In this document: positions 11,000 through 22,779 of the stretch, one piece after another
Position numbering within the stretch: position 1 is the first letter of the stretch
Layout: every line of letters begins with the position of its first letter
Assembly (NCBI GenBank): GCA_032209605.1
Contig: JASFXZ010000028.1
Span: 7,264,941-7,328,940 of the forward strand
DNA length: 64,000 nt
Direction: 5' to 3'
Origin: Mactromeris polynyma
Lineage: Eukaryota > Mollusca > Bivalvia > Venerida > Mactridae
Notes under the pieces: model-generated
The model's input: the letters and a program-made list of their open reading frames with translations, nothing else
Told to the model about the DNA's origin: nothing
The model's database searches: none
Position numbers and translations under genes: made by a program

Positions 11000-13140
11000 T
11001 GTAAATAAAAATGTGCTAACGGGTGTTATAAATTATAGAAAAATGTGTCATAATTGGATTAACATCTCATATAATACTGAATACTTTATTAACTGTTAAA
11101 CTTCTTGGTTATATTTTATGTGAAATATATGTATACTAGTATGTGAATTGTAGTATTAGTACTTAACATTCCAATATAAAATAATATACTATTTTATTTA
11201 CATTTACCAATTTCATTTTTTTTTCAAATAAAAATTTATGTCTCAATACAAGATGTGAAATGTGATATATTTCAATCACCTGTTTGTTATCCATGTGTAT
11301 TTTCGCACATTTGTGTTAAGCAATTGACTTACATCAAAGGTGTAAAGATAACTAGTCAATTACTTCCAAATACAATTTATTTATCAGTCATAATAACATA
11401 ACATACATAACATAATCTTTATTGGCATCAAACAGCATACAGCAAATTTATAGCCAGAAAAAGTAAATACATGTAAAGCAAAACATGAACATAATATCGT
11501 GTTGTTAATTTCTTGTATCCTAAAAGTCAGTCAATGAAAATATAGAGATCCCATATCGTGCGTTATTACATGTACTGAATACTAAAATGTCAATATATTA
11601 TTGATTAATACGTATACTGAAGAAAACAGATAAAGTTTTGTTTGCAAATATATTATGATCCATGTAATATTCGAAAGGAAAATATACACAACTACATACA
11701 TACTGATACATCAAGACAAAGGCTACAGCCCTAGTCAATTTCATCATGCTGGCTAAACACAGCGGAGTGGCTAATTAAGTTGCGAATGATAATAATCACG
11801 AGAGTGACGTATATATAATAGATTATAGCATGGAGCCAATATCGATCAGATCTGGGGAATCTTGCGATGAGCCAGAAAGTTGGACATGTGAGAAAAATGT
11901 TAAATTTGACCCCTGTGATAATAGATTATGTTTGTATCTACTGTGTTTATGTTTGTATAATAAATACAGGTACATGTATACACATGTATACTTTACTTTA
12001 TGTTATTGAATTTATGTTTTTTTCAGCGAGGCGAGCATTAGAACAAGTTAGTTCATATAAGAAGAGAAAACTATAAAGCTTCAAATAGGTAATGTACTGT
12101 TATTAGTTAAAAATTAAACTTTACAATTTTCAAGAAAATTTCATGTTTGTTTACCTATACTTACAGATACTGAAATATATGAAGATGATAGTTTCATAAT
12201 AATGTACTTACTGTTCCTTCAAGTAAACCTTCATTTGAACCATAAGGCAGGGTGTCTATTTATTTACTGGTAATGTGATGTGTTTTACAGATTAAATTCA
12301 ATATATGATTTCTTAATTATTGTACTCGTTTTATTCTTTTTGTAATTGTTCATGTTTATATTTTCATGTCTCCAGCTTTTCGGGTGCACGCATTGTTTAG
12401 AGCACTTCCTGTTTGAGGTCGATATCTACTAATATTACACAATGCCTTAAAAGTATTATGACAACGAATAAAACATTATTTGCTGCTGATAATCCTCTTG
12501 AAATATTTTGCTTTTTTAGATTAGATTCAAGTTGGAGACGGAGGAAAATGTCAGTGTTGTTCATCAGTAAGCTTCACTGGAATTGGCTCCTCACTACAGT
12601 GGGACTAAGCTCATAATTCGACGAATGGTGTTTGTTACATATTGCAATGACTTTGAACGAAAAGAAGTACGGCATCAACTACAAAATTTAACATTATAAT
12701 TATACAGTGTTCAAATGTAGAATAGTATCTACCAGTCCAGTGTTCCATTTGTTTAAATGATGAATATGTTGTGACATAAAAGATGTTATCAAACAGTTTA
12801 TATATAAACCGAGTAAATCAATTTATCCTATTTCCGGATGAGAAGGTTTTTTCAATTAGTGCGTGTATTGAGAATGTGTGAATACCTGTTTTATTATATT
12901 TTGCTTTCATGTGCATTTTACTAATATTGTTGCATGTATTAAGTAGTTTATTTGAGATATTTCAACAACAAAGTTTATTATAAGTTTAGGTTTCTTTACA
13001 ACATTTTAAGTCATCTTTTTATAAACTGACTGTAGTATTTCTGTGAACATTTCATCGTATGTTTTGTCAACATATTAACATGTATTGGGAGATGATTTCT
13101 TTCTTCATACTGTTTTTAAAACGATTTATGCAGCATTTTC
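11000..13140. other. no recognisable feature
   Basis: AT-rich intergenic sequence. A short open frame from 11831 (MEPISIRSGESCDEPES...) ends after about 52 codons with no supporting context. Confidence 0.4.
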
Positions 13141-13221
13141 TCTTAGAAAATTCTAAGATATTATGGCCACATTTGCTCAGAACGTTCTAAGATATTTGGT
13201 CATTTTCTCTTAGAAAAATCC

Positions 13222-13478
13222 CTCGCAATTCATGTCCCTTACCATAGGTGAAAGCTGACACCAATGTGTCTCTGTTACCTCTCCAATTGTCTTCCTTTCC
13301 TAGCTTTCTCTCCATTTTTTGTTCTTCTCTCTCCCACCATTTCACGTTACAACGAATTTATTAAAATGCGCATTTACATCGTCTTTTTCTGCTATTTGTC
13401 AATCAAGAATCTTTGCCATACTTTACTACATGTAGGAGAGGGCATTTTCTAGTGATGAAAGAACTTGTTGCCCAACCT
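13222..13478 (+). repeat. dispersed repeat, uninterrupted copy (empty site)
   Basis: Aligns to both flanks of the inserted element at 3603-4627, with continuous sequence through the insertion point (about 13370). It shows that the element at 3.6 kb is an insertion. Confidence 0.75.
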
Positions 13479-13599
13479 GCTCTTCTTTTTTCATTTATGC
13501 AATAACATTCTGTCTGTATAACTGTAGACATTATAATACTATAAAGAGCAAATAAAATATGATTGAAAAATTGAAATGGTAATGGAAAAAACATCAAAC

Positions 13600-14640
13600 T
13601 ATGAAACTACCTGAAATGGCATTTAGCAGCAGTTATGTTGGCGCAACATCCATTCGTATAAGATCATACGGACAGTGTCAACTCGCATTGACACATTTTC
13701 TTGAAAAATTGTTATGTATCAAATATGGTGTATGGAATTTTCATATGTGAGTGAATTTTAAGAGTCACATTTTTTTTCAATAACAACATAGCATTAATAT
13801 GCGACAATACATACATCATCAAGTTAACATTTGGTAAAACAAATAATGGTATGAGTAAATGCCGTTAAATAGTAATCAAATCATCTCCTGTCTCATGACG
13901 TCAAATGTCTACATGCGCAGTGGAAATAATTTCCGTTTGTTTTATTATCTTTCAATATAGTTTTAATTCGATTTTCCACAATATTTATTATCATTACTCG
14001 ATTTGTTAATTGTGAACAAGCAGCGTATGGATTTCATTTTGTTTTTGTCCGCTCATTTGCATATTATATGCACACTGTGTCATATGATATTTATGGCATC
14101 GTAAAAACACGCACGGGTATGTTGTAAATCTTACATATTGTGCATTATGCTTTAAACAAAACTTTGCATAAATTATTAATCGAAAACTTTTACCAGCTGT
14201 CACAGAAACAATGGATCTTTTCCCCAGAGAATGGGACGTTTTGTATACTTGCAATGTTAATTTTCAAGTATAAAAGGTCAAACACTTAAGAAATGGCAGT
14301 AAAAGTCAGTAAAATCGGTACGCTAATGTTAACAGTTATTGTTCCAGCAGTGTTTATACAAGTGCAATAGGCATTAGTCTATCTACATGCCACTAATGGA
14401 TTATTTTACTCTTTGTATTGTTGTTGATATAAATACAAAATGTACATTGAAGCTAATGGAAACATATTTAATGAGTCAATAAAAAAATCATGTAAACTTC
14501 CTGCTTGTTCGATATTCGGTTCTGGCACAAACTTTGGCTTTTAACAAGTTCAATATCAAATATCCGGCTGGCTCGATATTCGTTTCCATGTGGAAAATGA
14601 ATGTCGAACTTCGCGCTAACTTCTCGGAGCAGACAAAAGT
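13600..14640. other. no recognisable feature
   Basis: AT-rich DNA; overlapping short frames at 14.46-14.76 kb on both strands look like chance. Confidence 0.4.
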
Positions 14641-14644
14641 CAAT

Positions 14645-14735
14645 AGTACTATACAATTACAATGTAGAAGAAATACATGGATTTTCAAAGAGCATTACAA
14701 AGTTTACTTCATTTTCATGCATTGGTTTGATTTAT
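14645..14735 (+). repeat. dispersed repeat, copy 1 of 2
   Basis: Shares AGTACTATACAATTACAATG and GATTTTCAAAGAGCATTACA (near-identical) with 31418-31505. Confidence 0.6.
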
Positions 14736-14954
14736 GTACTTTTTGGAATTTCCGCACGTAAGATTCGTATGTTTTTGTATGTTAGGCCAGGTGTTATAAA
14801 TAACCTTTAAAGTATTGATTTCTAAGATTTCTGTATTTTTGACAAATTAGTAGAATGTGATATTCATTTCAAGTTACAATTATTATGTACGTACAGTTAA
14901 ACAAGTATCAGAATGGCAACCATCTGTGTTTAACATTCTCTGTTATCACTCTGT

Positions 14955-15265
14955 AGATAGGAATGCACGAGATATGAGAAGCCATATATGATTGTATGGT
15001 ATAGCCGAGAAATCAACATACGATGACAAGACGCTGGTGCGTAGATATCTTGCGAATGAAATGGGGATAGACACAGAAAAGATGTACAAAGAATGAGCTC
15101 TCCGAATAGGTAAAATCAATTAATCAGGTGAAATTGGGCCAAACAGACCGATAGTTGTGAGATTCAGAGATCAAGGAGACGCAGAAAAAGTGTTATCCAG
15201 AGCATATAAACTCAAAAGGACTTCTTTTGGGGTAAAAAAACTTTATCCAAAATAATTCGCAAATT
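14955..15265 (+). pseudogene. decayed non-LTR retrotransposon ORF1-like fragment
   Basis: One frame gives ...LYGIAEKSTYDDKTLVRRYL, ANEMGIDTEKMYKE, stop, ALRIGK, stop, then GPNRPIVVRFRDQGDAEKVL and AYKLKRTSFGV. This is the layout of LINE ORF1/RRM-like proteins (N.L..GI.E, ERALRIGK, RPI(V)V(K/R)F...). At least three in-frame stops show it is dead. Confidence 0.7.
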
Positions 15266-15597
15266 GCTAGAAAAACGGTAAATGAAACTTAAGAATCGGT
15301 AAAGGCAAGAAATAAAGACATCAATGTTCATATCAGAATTCTGTATAGACGGACGTAATTCTTGATTTTGATAAAGATCAAACCAAAAATTTAGAAAAAA
15401 TGAGATACGAAAATGCTAACTTTTAATGGAATTCATTACTGAGGAGTAATTGAAACAATAAATCGAAAGTACTACCTACAAACAACTTCCCAACTTATTT
15501 TGCATCGATTAATAACCAAGACTCTGTAGGTTATCATTCGAACGAAGATGTTGTGTACATGTACTTAATATTGAAATATTTTATATGCCTGTAAGTC

Positions 15598-15775
15598 TCT
15601 GAAAAATCGGCTGGTACTGATAACGTAATCGACGATTTTTTAAACATTGGAGTCGAAAATAAAGTGTTTGAATGCTAACATTGTTTGTTTAATAAGTTAT
15701 TTATTTCCGATTATTTTCCTCAATCATGGAGTGAAGGTTTTATTGAACGATTACGTTACATACCCAATAATATCG
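15598..15775 (+). pseudogene. decayed reverse-transcriptase fragment of a LINE
   Basis: The frame reads KSAGTDNVIDDFLNIG, one internal stop, then LFNKLFISDYFPQSWSEGFI, matching the start of non-LTR reverse transcriptases (GKSAGPD..., LFN.(L/I)...P..W..G.I). It lies 330 bp downstream of the ORF1-like fragment in the same orientation, so both are parts of one degraded, internally deleted element. No catalytic YADD remains. Confidence 0.7.
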
Positions 15776-17000
15776 CTTATCAGATAAATCAAGTCGATGC
15801 AGATCGATACCGATGGGGCTTTTGGTCAGCAGTCAATTTGTCAAATGTTTTTTCTTTATGATATTTATACATAAAGTTTTAACAGTTTATCGGATACATA
15901 GATCTAAGATAGCCCGAGGCTACATGTTAATGTGTTATACCAGTTATCAATCGGTGATCATCGGACAATTTACGATCACTTACGGAAACTACCGACAGAC
16001 CAATTGACTGCTTACCAAAAGCCCCATCGATATACTAGATTAAATGTTTGGGCAGAAAACTATAATGTATATATTGAATCACATACTGCACTTCGAAACA
16101 ATATGAGCACAGTCGAAGCTAAGAATTTCTTACATTTTGTGCAAACTAAGACTCACCTTGCCAACCTCTACTGATAATTCCTAAGCGCGATGCGTATTAA
16201 TCCATCTCTTATTAGACATTTTACAAAACACAGACAGTCCGTGCAAACAGGTCGTGTTAGTATGTCAATATCACATTTAAAATATTTATAAAAAATGAAT
16301 TGAATTCCGAAAATGTTGATGTATTATGACGTGCGTATGAATATACTCGCTTTTAGCATCAGACACTTACTCCGATACTTTCATAATCACCCTCCGCTTT
16401 ATAACTCTGATAGCTATATGACCGATATTTTCTATTGTCCCGCTTAAATCTTTGTGTATATATACTATATGAAATGTTTTATATAGATTATGTACTTTGT
16501 ACAAGTCTAAATAAAAATATATGTACTGTTCAGCTAATGTCCTACAAGTAGGACAGTAAACATGTGTACATTTATAAAGTGAATGCGACTGTGTACAGAG
16601 TTGACATAGAAAACACTCCAGTCCATTTTACAACTTGCTGATTTCGAACCAATTCATGTTCAGTATGCAGGCAGTTCGGCGGTCCAAAACTCGACATTTA
16701 AAACTTAAGATTTGATTAAATTACGCGTCGCTAAATAAATGTGTCTGCTCAAGAAATAAATTGTGGTTTGAATCCAGACATACGTGTATATGATTATGCA
16801 AAATACATGGACAGTAACTAGACTTTTGTTCAACTGAATATATAGATTTATAAGGAAGAGTTAAAATCCAGCAGACATAATGAGAACTATCGCCTGTATG
16901 ATATTAACAACAGTTGAGTGATTGTCGCACCTTCTTTACTGCATGTCGGACACTAAATGAAGTTATATCTGTAAACCATACTTGATATTGCAGGGTATGA
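15776..17000. other. LINE remnant tail and unannotated DNA
   Basis: The sequence up to about 16520 (ending ...AGTCTAAATAAAAATATATG) may be the remaining 3' part of the LINE. Translation fragments such as DQLTAYQKPHRYTRLNVWAE are not recognised. Confidence 0.35.
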
Positions 17001-17003
17001 CAG

Positions 17004-17259
17004 ATACACCCAGCTAAATTTCTAATTGGTCACTTCATATTTATTGAAGAGACCATACAATATATATCCGTTTTATGACTAGGGTTATTAGTGTTGATCT
17101 GTCGTAAAATTCACGATATAATCAAAATGGATTAATGTATTCTGAACAGTTGTACGAAGAAAGTATTTATGTGATGGTGTTTGCATTTTGAATTTTCATT
17201 CACTGTTAAATAACATCAATAAAATCCAAGCGACCAATTAGAAATTTTGCTGAGTGTAT
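17004..17259. mobile_element. short TIR element
   Basis: Left ACACCCAGCTAAATTTCTAA and right revcomp ACACTCAGCAAAATTTCTAA both continue with TTGGTC(A/G)CTT, giving inverted repeats of about 30 bp around a 190-bp AT-rich core without coding. Confidence 0.65.
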
Positions 17260-17334
17260 AGCTATTACACAACCCTTCGGATAGTGTGTTGTACGGTTTT
17301 TCCTTATGTTTTAAGTTCATATCAATGTTTGTCC

Positions 17335-17480
17335 CTTCTTTCAAATTTCTTGACCTGCTCCGTGATGTATTAATCCATTAACTCCCCCCCCCCCCCCCTT
17401 GTTGTCCCCTATTTTTATGGTCGGTGAAACCATTCCTTGAACCCCTTTTCCCATTCATGTTTACACTTGCCCCTTCTGAG
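17335..17480 (+). repeat. dispersed element with single copy of the 30-bp word
   Basis: Shares TTGACCTGCTCCGTGATGTA-type sequence, a C-rich tract (17386-17398) and one degenerate unit of the 30-bp word (CCTTTTCCCATTCATGTTTA) with the expanded copy at 50690-51630. Confidence 0.6.
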
Positions 17481-17788
17481 TGCCGAATGTATTTCTATAT
17501 GTTAACAATGAACGAAAGCAGAATTGGAATATTTCGTTGTCTTCATTTATTGATTCTATTAAGATGTGTCCGTTCAAAAACTCAAACTCTTAACCAATAA
17601 AACTATAACATCTTGGCGTATTTCAATTTGTATCGATCATCTATTTTAAGATATTTCTTGTTAACATTTACGTTTACAGGAAAAACTATTTCTCAGGTTG
17701 CCTAAAACCGATGTCGTAAGTAACTCGATACGTATACAAATCAAGAATTAAACTGTTTGAATACTGACAAAGAGCATAAATTATATGA

Positions 17789-18011
17789 GTGCCGCTGTAC
17801 GATTTCAAACCTCTTCTTTAAGTGACATCATTTCCAGAAAACGTCACATGTGACGTCACCATGTACTAACAGCTAGCAATATTTGCCCCATATGGCCATA
17901 TGAAAACGAATTGACCATATGAAGTAAATATTGCAAATAGTGACATCACATGTTGCGTTTTCTTGAAATGACGTCACTTACAGAAGAGGTTGTTAATCCC
18001 ATAGCAGCGCA
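17789..18011. mobile_element. palindromic TIR element with TGACGTCA-like sites
   Basis: Long inverted arms: left CTCTTCTTTAAGTGACATCA then AGAAAACG; right revcomp CTCTTCTGTAAGTGACGTCA then AGAAAACG. The centre (ATATGGCCATATG) is itself palindromic. Half of another copy is at 28487-28605. Confidence 0.7.
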
Positions 18012-18556
18012 TATGTGTAATACTATGTCGGTGAACGAGTGAAACGCGTACATTGCGTATGTCTTCCCATTGTGAGTATTACATTGAAAGGATAAAGTAG
18101 ATAATTATCCTAAAAAAGACAATGATAATATTTTAGTGACGTTACAAAGTTACGATTACTTGCCTGCACAGTGAGCAGAAATACCTTAAATTACTTTGAA
18201 ATTGCAAAACCATCGCTTGATTCAGATTGCGCCGGCCGTCTATAATATATTTCTTGTTTCTGTTATTTCACACGTCTGTCCCGATGTGACATTCGAACTT
18301 TCATAGTTATAAACATTTAAATTTAATAAATTTCATGATATCCGGCATCAATTTTATTGTAAATGGATATTTTTTATGCGCAAAAATCACTTGAAACAGA
18401 AGAATTCATAGTTTCAAAACAATCATTGAATATTCATTCGCAATTATCAGCATTATATAAAAACAACTTAATTTAACAATTTACATATAGTAATTTTATG
18501 TAAATGATCTAGAAACGTTGATTGGATCGTGTAAACTAAATTAATATATTATAATA
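18012..18556. other. no recognisable feature
   Basis: AT-rich spacer before the nested pogo-like elements. Confidence 0.4.
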
Positions 18557-20444
18557 CAGTAAAACTTCGAAACCTCGAACAGTTTTGGCTCGAACACAGT
18601 AGATACCTCGAACAGGTTCTTAAGTCCCGGCGAAACCCCTTCTTATTTCATATTATCTAACAGTAGATCACTCGAACAGAGATAGGTCGAACACTCGAAC
18701 AGGATTTGGGGTCCCTAGCTATCATTTCATTCATTGTTCACTATAGATAGGTCGAACAATACAATAATTCACACCTTTCAATGACCGGTTAATATACTAG
18801 TATACACAAGTTATTCGCACTTCGTGGTAATTACTTGCCAGTTGTACATGTGGAAACTCCCTAATCCGAACACCCCTCGGACAAACTTTAAAGGTCGGAT
18901 TAGAGGAGAGTCCGGACTGGTATCTTGAAATCTTGAAATCTTGAGAGAATTCCTTCATTGAATGTCCGTAGGCAAGACAATCTTTCAGTAATTTGAATAT
19001 GTTCGCTAGAGCTAAGACCTAAATACCATTTGGCTAGAGGTTGTTTGCGTTATCGCGATGTAATATATAATGTCTGAATGCATTCTTTTATTTGACTTTG
19101 CAGACTAATTTAAGCTACAAAATGTATATAAACTTGAAAATTCAATTTATAGCCCAAAATCATAAGTTATAAGAGACCAACATATTTATGCAACTTTCAT
19201 AAGAGGAAGATTTGCAATGCGATATCCAAAATACGTGATGTGTGAAATATTGGTTGATATTTGAATTCTTCCATAAATTATGTAAATTATCATTATAATG
19301 TGTTTATTCGTTATAGAAATGTAGGAAATTCGATCTTTCAGAATATGAACCGCTGTAGACGACTCTCGTTTATTTAAAACTGTATGAAAGCATTGAACAT
19401 AATTAACGTAAGATTTTGATCTATATTCTTAAATAGATGTAGAAATGACAGCAAAATTACACTGTGCAGAAAATGTATAAGATATTTTATCTTTAAGAAT
19501 TTTATGGATATTTTTATAATTTCACTGCACAAGGTGGATAAATGAATCTCAAGCAAGTATTTCAATGAATCATTTTACAGTCAAATGATTTTAAACATAG
19601 CTATTATGGGTATTTTGCGACATTATACCGTCCATAAAACCTGACAAGCTATGCTCTTAGTACGATGTATTATCAAAACACCATACCTGAAAACTATGCA
19701 CCATAGCTTCATTTCAAAAGATATTTCGTAGAGGAAAAAAATAATCAAGGGTAACATTTTTGATTTGTGATTTGTGTACCTAATTGGCACTTTTCTGATC
19801 TCACATCCAATGTTTTTTCCAATTGTTTACAAAATAAGTACATCTCGTACCCGGTCTTACCTTGTTTTCATCAAAACTTAATGCATACGATGATAACGTC
19901 TAATGGTAGGTATTCATAGAGACAATTAAATTATTATGCCTTCTCTCAATTCTCAGTCATTATACGATCTGACATATTTTTGCGGAAATTATCGTTCGGT
20001 TTTGGGAGATTTATTTTACCTGTAAAAAAACAATCCGGACAGAAAAATTCGTTTGGATTCCAGAGTAGGGAGGATCCGGACTGTGGGGGATTTTTTATAT
20101 GTCGTATTGAGAAAATTGTGCGGTTGCAGGAAGTTTCCGGATCGGAGAGGTTCCGGATAAGGGAGTTTCCACTGTATATGTACTATCTGACAGACAATTC
20201 ATGCGTATAAGAATAAACGAGAGAGAATAAGGTGCCAGAGGGAATCATTTTTGCTTTCCTTTCATTTCTATTTTAATTTTATGATTATGAATAATGTTGC
20301 GACTATTGATCGACGTGCATTCAGTATGAAAACCGGCGACTTTCAATTAGGAAATATACGCGTATACCGTAGATGCCTCGAACAGTAGAAGGCTCGAACT
20401 AATTGCTAGGTCCGACGGCAGTTCGAGGTTTCGAAGTTTTACTG
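18557..20444. mobile_element. pogo/Tigger-like element (outer), interrupted
   Basis: Left end CAGTAAAACTTCGAAACCTC and right end revcomp CAGTAAAACTTCGAAACCTC are identical, both flanked by TA. Both arms hold words of the type CTCGAACA. CAGT ends with TA flanks and ACCTCGAA words fit pogo/Tigger non-autonomous elements. The outer element would be about 560 bp without the inner insertion. Confidence 0.75.
18845..20174. mobile_element. second pogo-like element nested in the first
   Basis: The left end carries TGGAAACTCCCTAATCCGAA and the right end revcomp AGTGGAAACTCCCTTATCCG, an imperfect inverted pair lying wholly inside the outer element. The inside has no transposase-like frame. The words TTCCGGATAAGGG relate it to the array at 59690-60045. 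Confidence 0.6.
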
Positions 20445-20521
20445 TACTGCAATGCAATGAATATTTCCCGACACAGATCTGATAATGTGTTCAGAATGTT
20501 TTATTATTAATTTTACATTAG

Positions 20522-20752
20522 AATAGCCTCTCGCTCCCTCGCTTCTGCTCCCTCGCTTCTTCTCCCCCTCCCCCCCCCTCTCCCTCCCTCTCTCTCTCTC
20601 TCTCTCTCTCTATCACTCCCCCCTATCTCTCTCTCTCTCTCCCTATCTCTCCCTCTCTTCCCTCCCTCCCTCAGTCCCTATCTCTCTCCCTCTGCCCCTC
20701 TCCCTCTGTCCCTATTTCTCCCACTCTCCCTCCCTCCCTCTCCCTTGAGCTA
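20522..20752 (+). repeat. polypyrimidine (CT/CCCT) low-complexity tract
   Basis: Almost pure C and T on the plus strand, including (CT)n runs near 20590-20612 and 20625-20640. Confidence 0.95.
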
Positions 20753-21016
20753 TACAATTTCCTTTACAACGTCCTCAATGTTGTTGCAGTAAATTTAGCA
20801 TTTAGTGCCGACAGCACTTTGACTCATTAGAGGAAATAATTTTGACAATCTCTGTTCATGTTAAATAAGGAATATTTAACCAACAAATTATAAAAAAAAC
20901 AGTTATAACATATGATTATCACATTTGCTCTCCCCAATTAAACTGGAAGAACTTCTTTACTTTTTGAGTGTCAGTATATTAAAATATATACTGCGTGATT
21001 TTTGTAGACTGTTGTT

Positions 21017-21180
21017 TTCTGTGGGGAGGCATTGTCTTGTGTATGTGGCGTTCCCCGTTTTCCCGGAGGCATGTGTGGGGAGGCATTGTCTTGCGTATGT
21101 GGCGTTCCCTGTTTTCCCGGAGGTCTGTGTGGGGAGGCTTTGTCTTGGGTATGTGGCGTTCCCTGTAACAACTTAATATC
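21017..21180 (+). repeat. three tandem units of the GGCGTTCCCTGT family
   Basis: Three units of about 54 bp, each with GTGGGGAGGC, TTGTCTTG and TATGTGGCGTTCCC and a spacer TTTTCCCGGAGG. Single units of the family are scattered through the window (7935, 23738, 27700, 43985, 51560, 57953). Confidence 0.85.
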
Positions 21181-21379
21181 TCTATCATCAAAACTATGTA
21201 TGCACTCTAAACTATTCATAGCCTCTCGAACATTACCCAAACTTATGGTATATTTCAAATTCTCAACAGCGTCACCTGGTGCCATCGAACAACCCAAGCT
21301 GTTGCACGTGGCCTATACTGGTACAAAGATTATAGTTCAATACCAAATATGTACGAAAAGATGTGCCTACATCTAATGT

Positions 21380-22238
21380 AGATATCATTTGCTTGTCATC
21401 GATTCGTTTTCGGTTGATCAAACATAAATGCGCTCACGTGTCACAAACATGATGTCACAATAAATGAAATCCGGAATTCGCTGGAATAGGTTTTAACCAG
21501 GGGTACAAACAAATGTAATTTTATATCAGACTGAACATCCTTTCTTTGTTTTCCTTGCAATTCGAGCACAATGTTAACAGTAGGCCTATAGTGCTGTTTG
21601 TACCTCAGGATTGGAGGGGGAAATCCATTTTAATACCAATCCAGAGTATATCTATTCAGTATCACAGTCCTAAATCATAACTCGAAACTAAACTTATTTG
21701 TAAAACATTTTAATTCATATACGCTTCTGGCTATACACACAAACAGACAAGCGGGTGCACATACATATTATATGTTGATTCATACAAAAACTGATATACT
21801 TCGAATTGGTATAAATATGGGTATTTCTCTCTAATCCTGCGGTACAAACAACACTATACCGTTACCATGGTGCTCGAATCGCAATGGAAACAAAAATAGG
21901 ATCTAACGTCTGACTGAACTGCAATGGATCTAAACTTAAATGCTGCTTGTACCGTGAGTAAAACCCCACTTTAGCGAATTCTGGAGTTCGTCTATTGACA
22001 GATATATGATCAGACGGACATAAAGACAGACGGGCTGACTACTGATAATATCTCAGGTTTAAGTGAATAAACATTGCTTCCAAACATGAGTTTAACTATT
22101 TTATCCATTTCTGAATACATAACAAGCTAGCGAACATTTGAAAAGCAATTGAACATAAAACAAATAAAGTGAAATAAAAAGTAAAAACAGTATGCGATAT
22201 ATTATTAAAATGATGTATAAAGTCAAACTATGTATGTA
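21380..22238. other. no recognisable feature
   Basis: AT-rich spacer without convincing frames. Confidence 0.4.
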
Positions 22239-22407
22239 CAGTCGGACCTCGTTTATTCAACAACATTATATCCGAAAAAATGGTATCATCCGAAATAAGG
22301 TCCCATATGTATCTTCTTAGGCATGTCATACTGAAATGGGCTATTTGAAACTCAATATTATTCGAAAAAAATGGACCTCATGTATTCTAATAAACGACGT
22401 CCGACTG
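22239..22407. mobile_element. pogo/Tigger-like MITE (CGGACCTCGTTT family)
   Basis: Left CAGTCGGACCTCGTTTATTC, right revcomp CAGTCGGACGTCGTTTATTA; TA on both outer sides; about 169 bp; no coding. Confidence 0.8.
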
Positions 22408-22595
22408 TACATACATAGTACGGTGTACACAATGGTTGTACTTACTTTGATTAGTTACAACACGTGTTATAAACAGTAATTACAAAATTGAACTAATCAA
22501 AATTGTAACACAACCAAAAAATTATTGAACACAGAACAGAAGAGTGATAAATTCCTGAGAACAGAATTAATGTTATCATAGCATCGACCCAAGTA

Positions 22596-22777
22596 CAGTC
22601 CGATCTCGTTTATTCGACAATCTTCTATCCGAATACTTGCTATTATCCGAATACTTGGTATCATCCGAAATAAATATCAGGGTAAGATGTATCTGTTCAG
22701 GATCGTCGAATTGAAACCATGTATTATTCGAAATGAAAGTTTGGACTCGGTGAATTCGAATGAACGAGGTTCGACTG
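22596..22777. mobile_element. pogo/Tigger-like MITE (CGGACCTCGTTT family)
   Basis: Left CAGTCCGATCTCGTTTATTC, right revcomp CAGTCGAACCTCGTTCATTC, TA flanks. It contains an internal duplication of CTATCCGAATACTTG-like text. Confidence 0.8.
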
Positions 22778-22779
22778 TA

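Noticed and set aside
18845..20174. Autonomous pogo transposase in the nested element
   Set aside because: 1.3 kb long but no frame shows a DDE or CENP-B-like domain.
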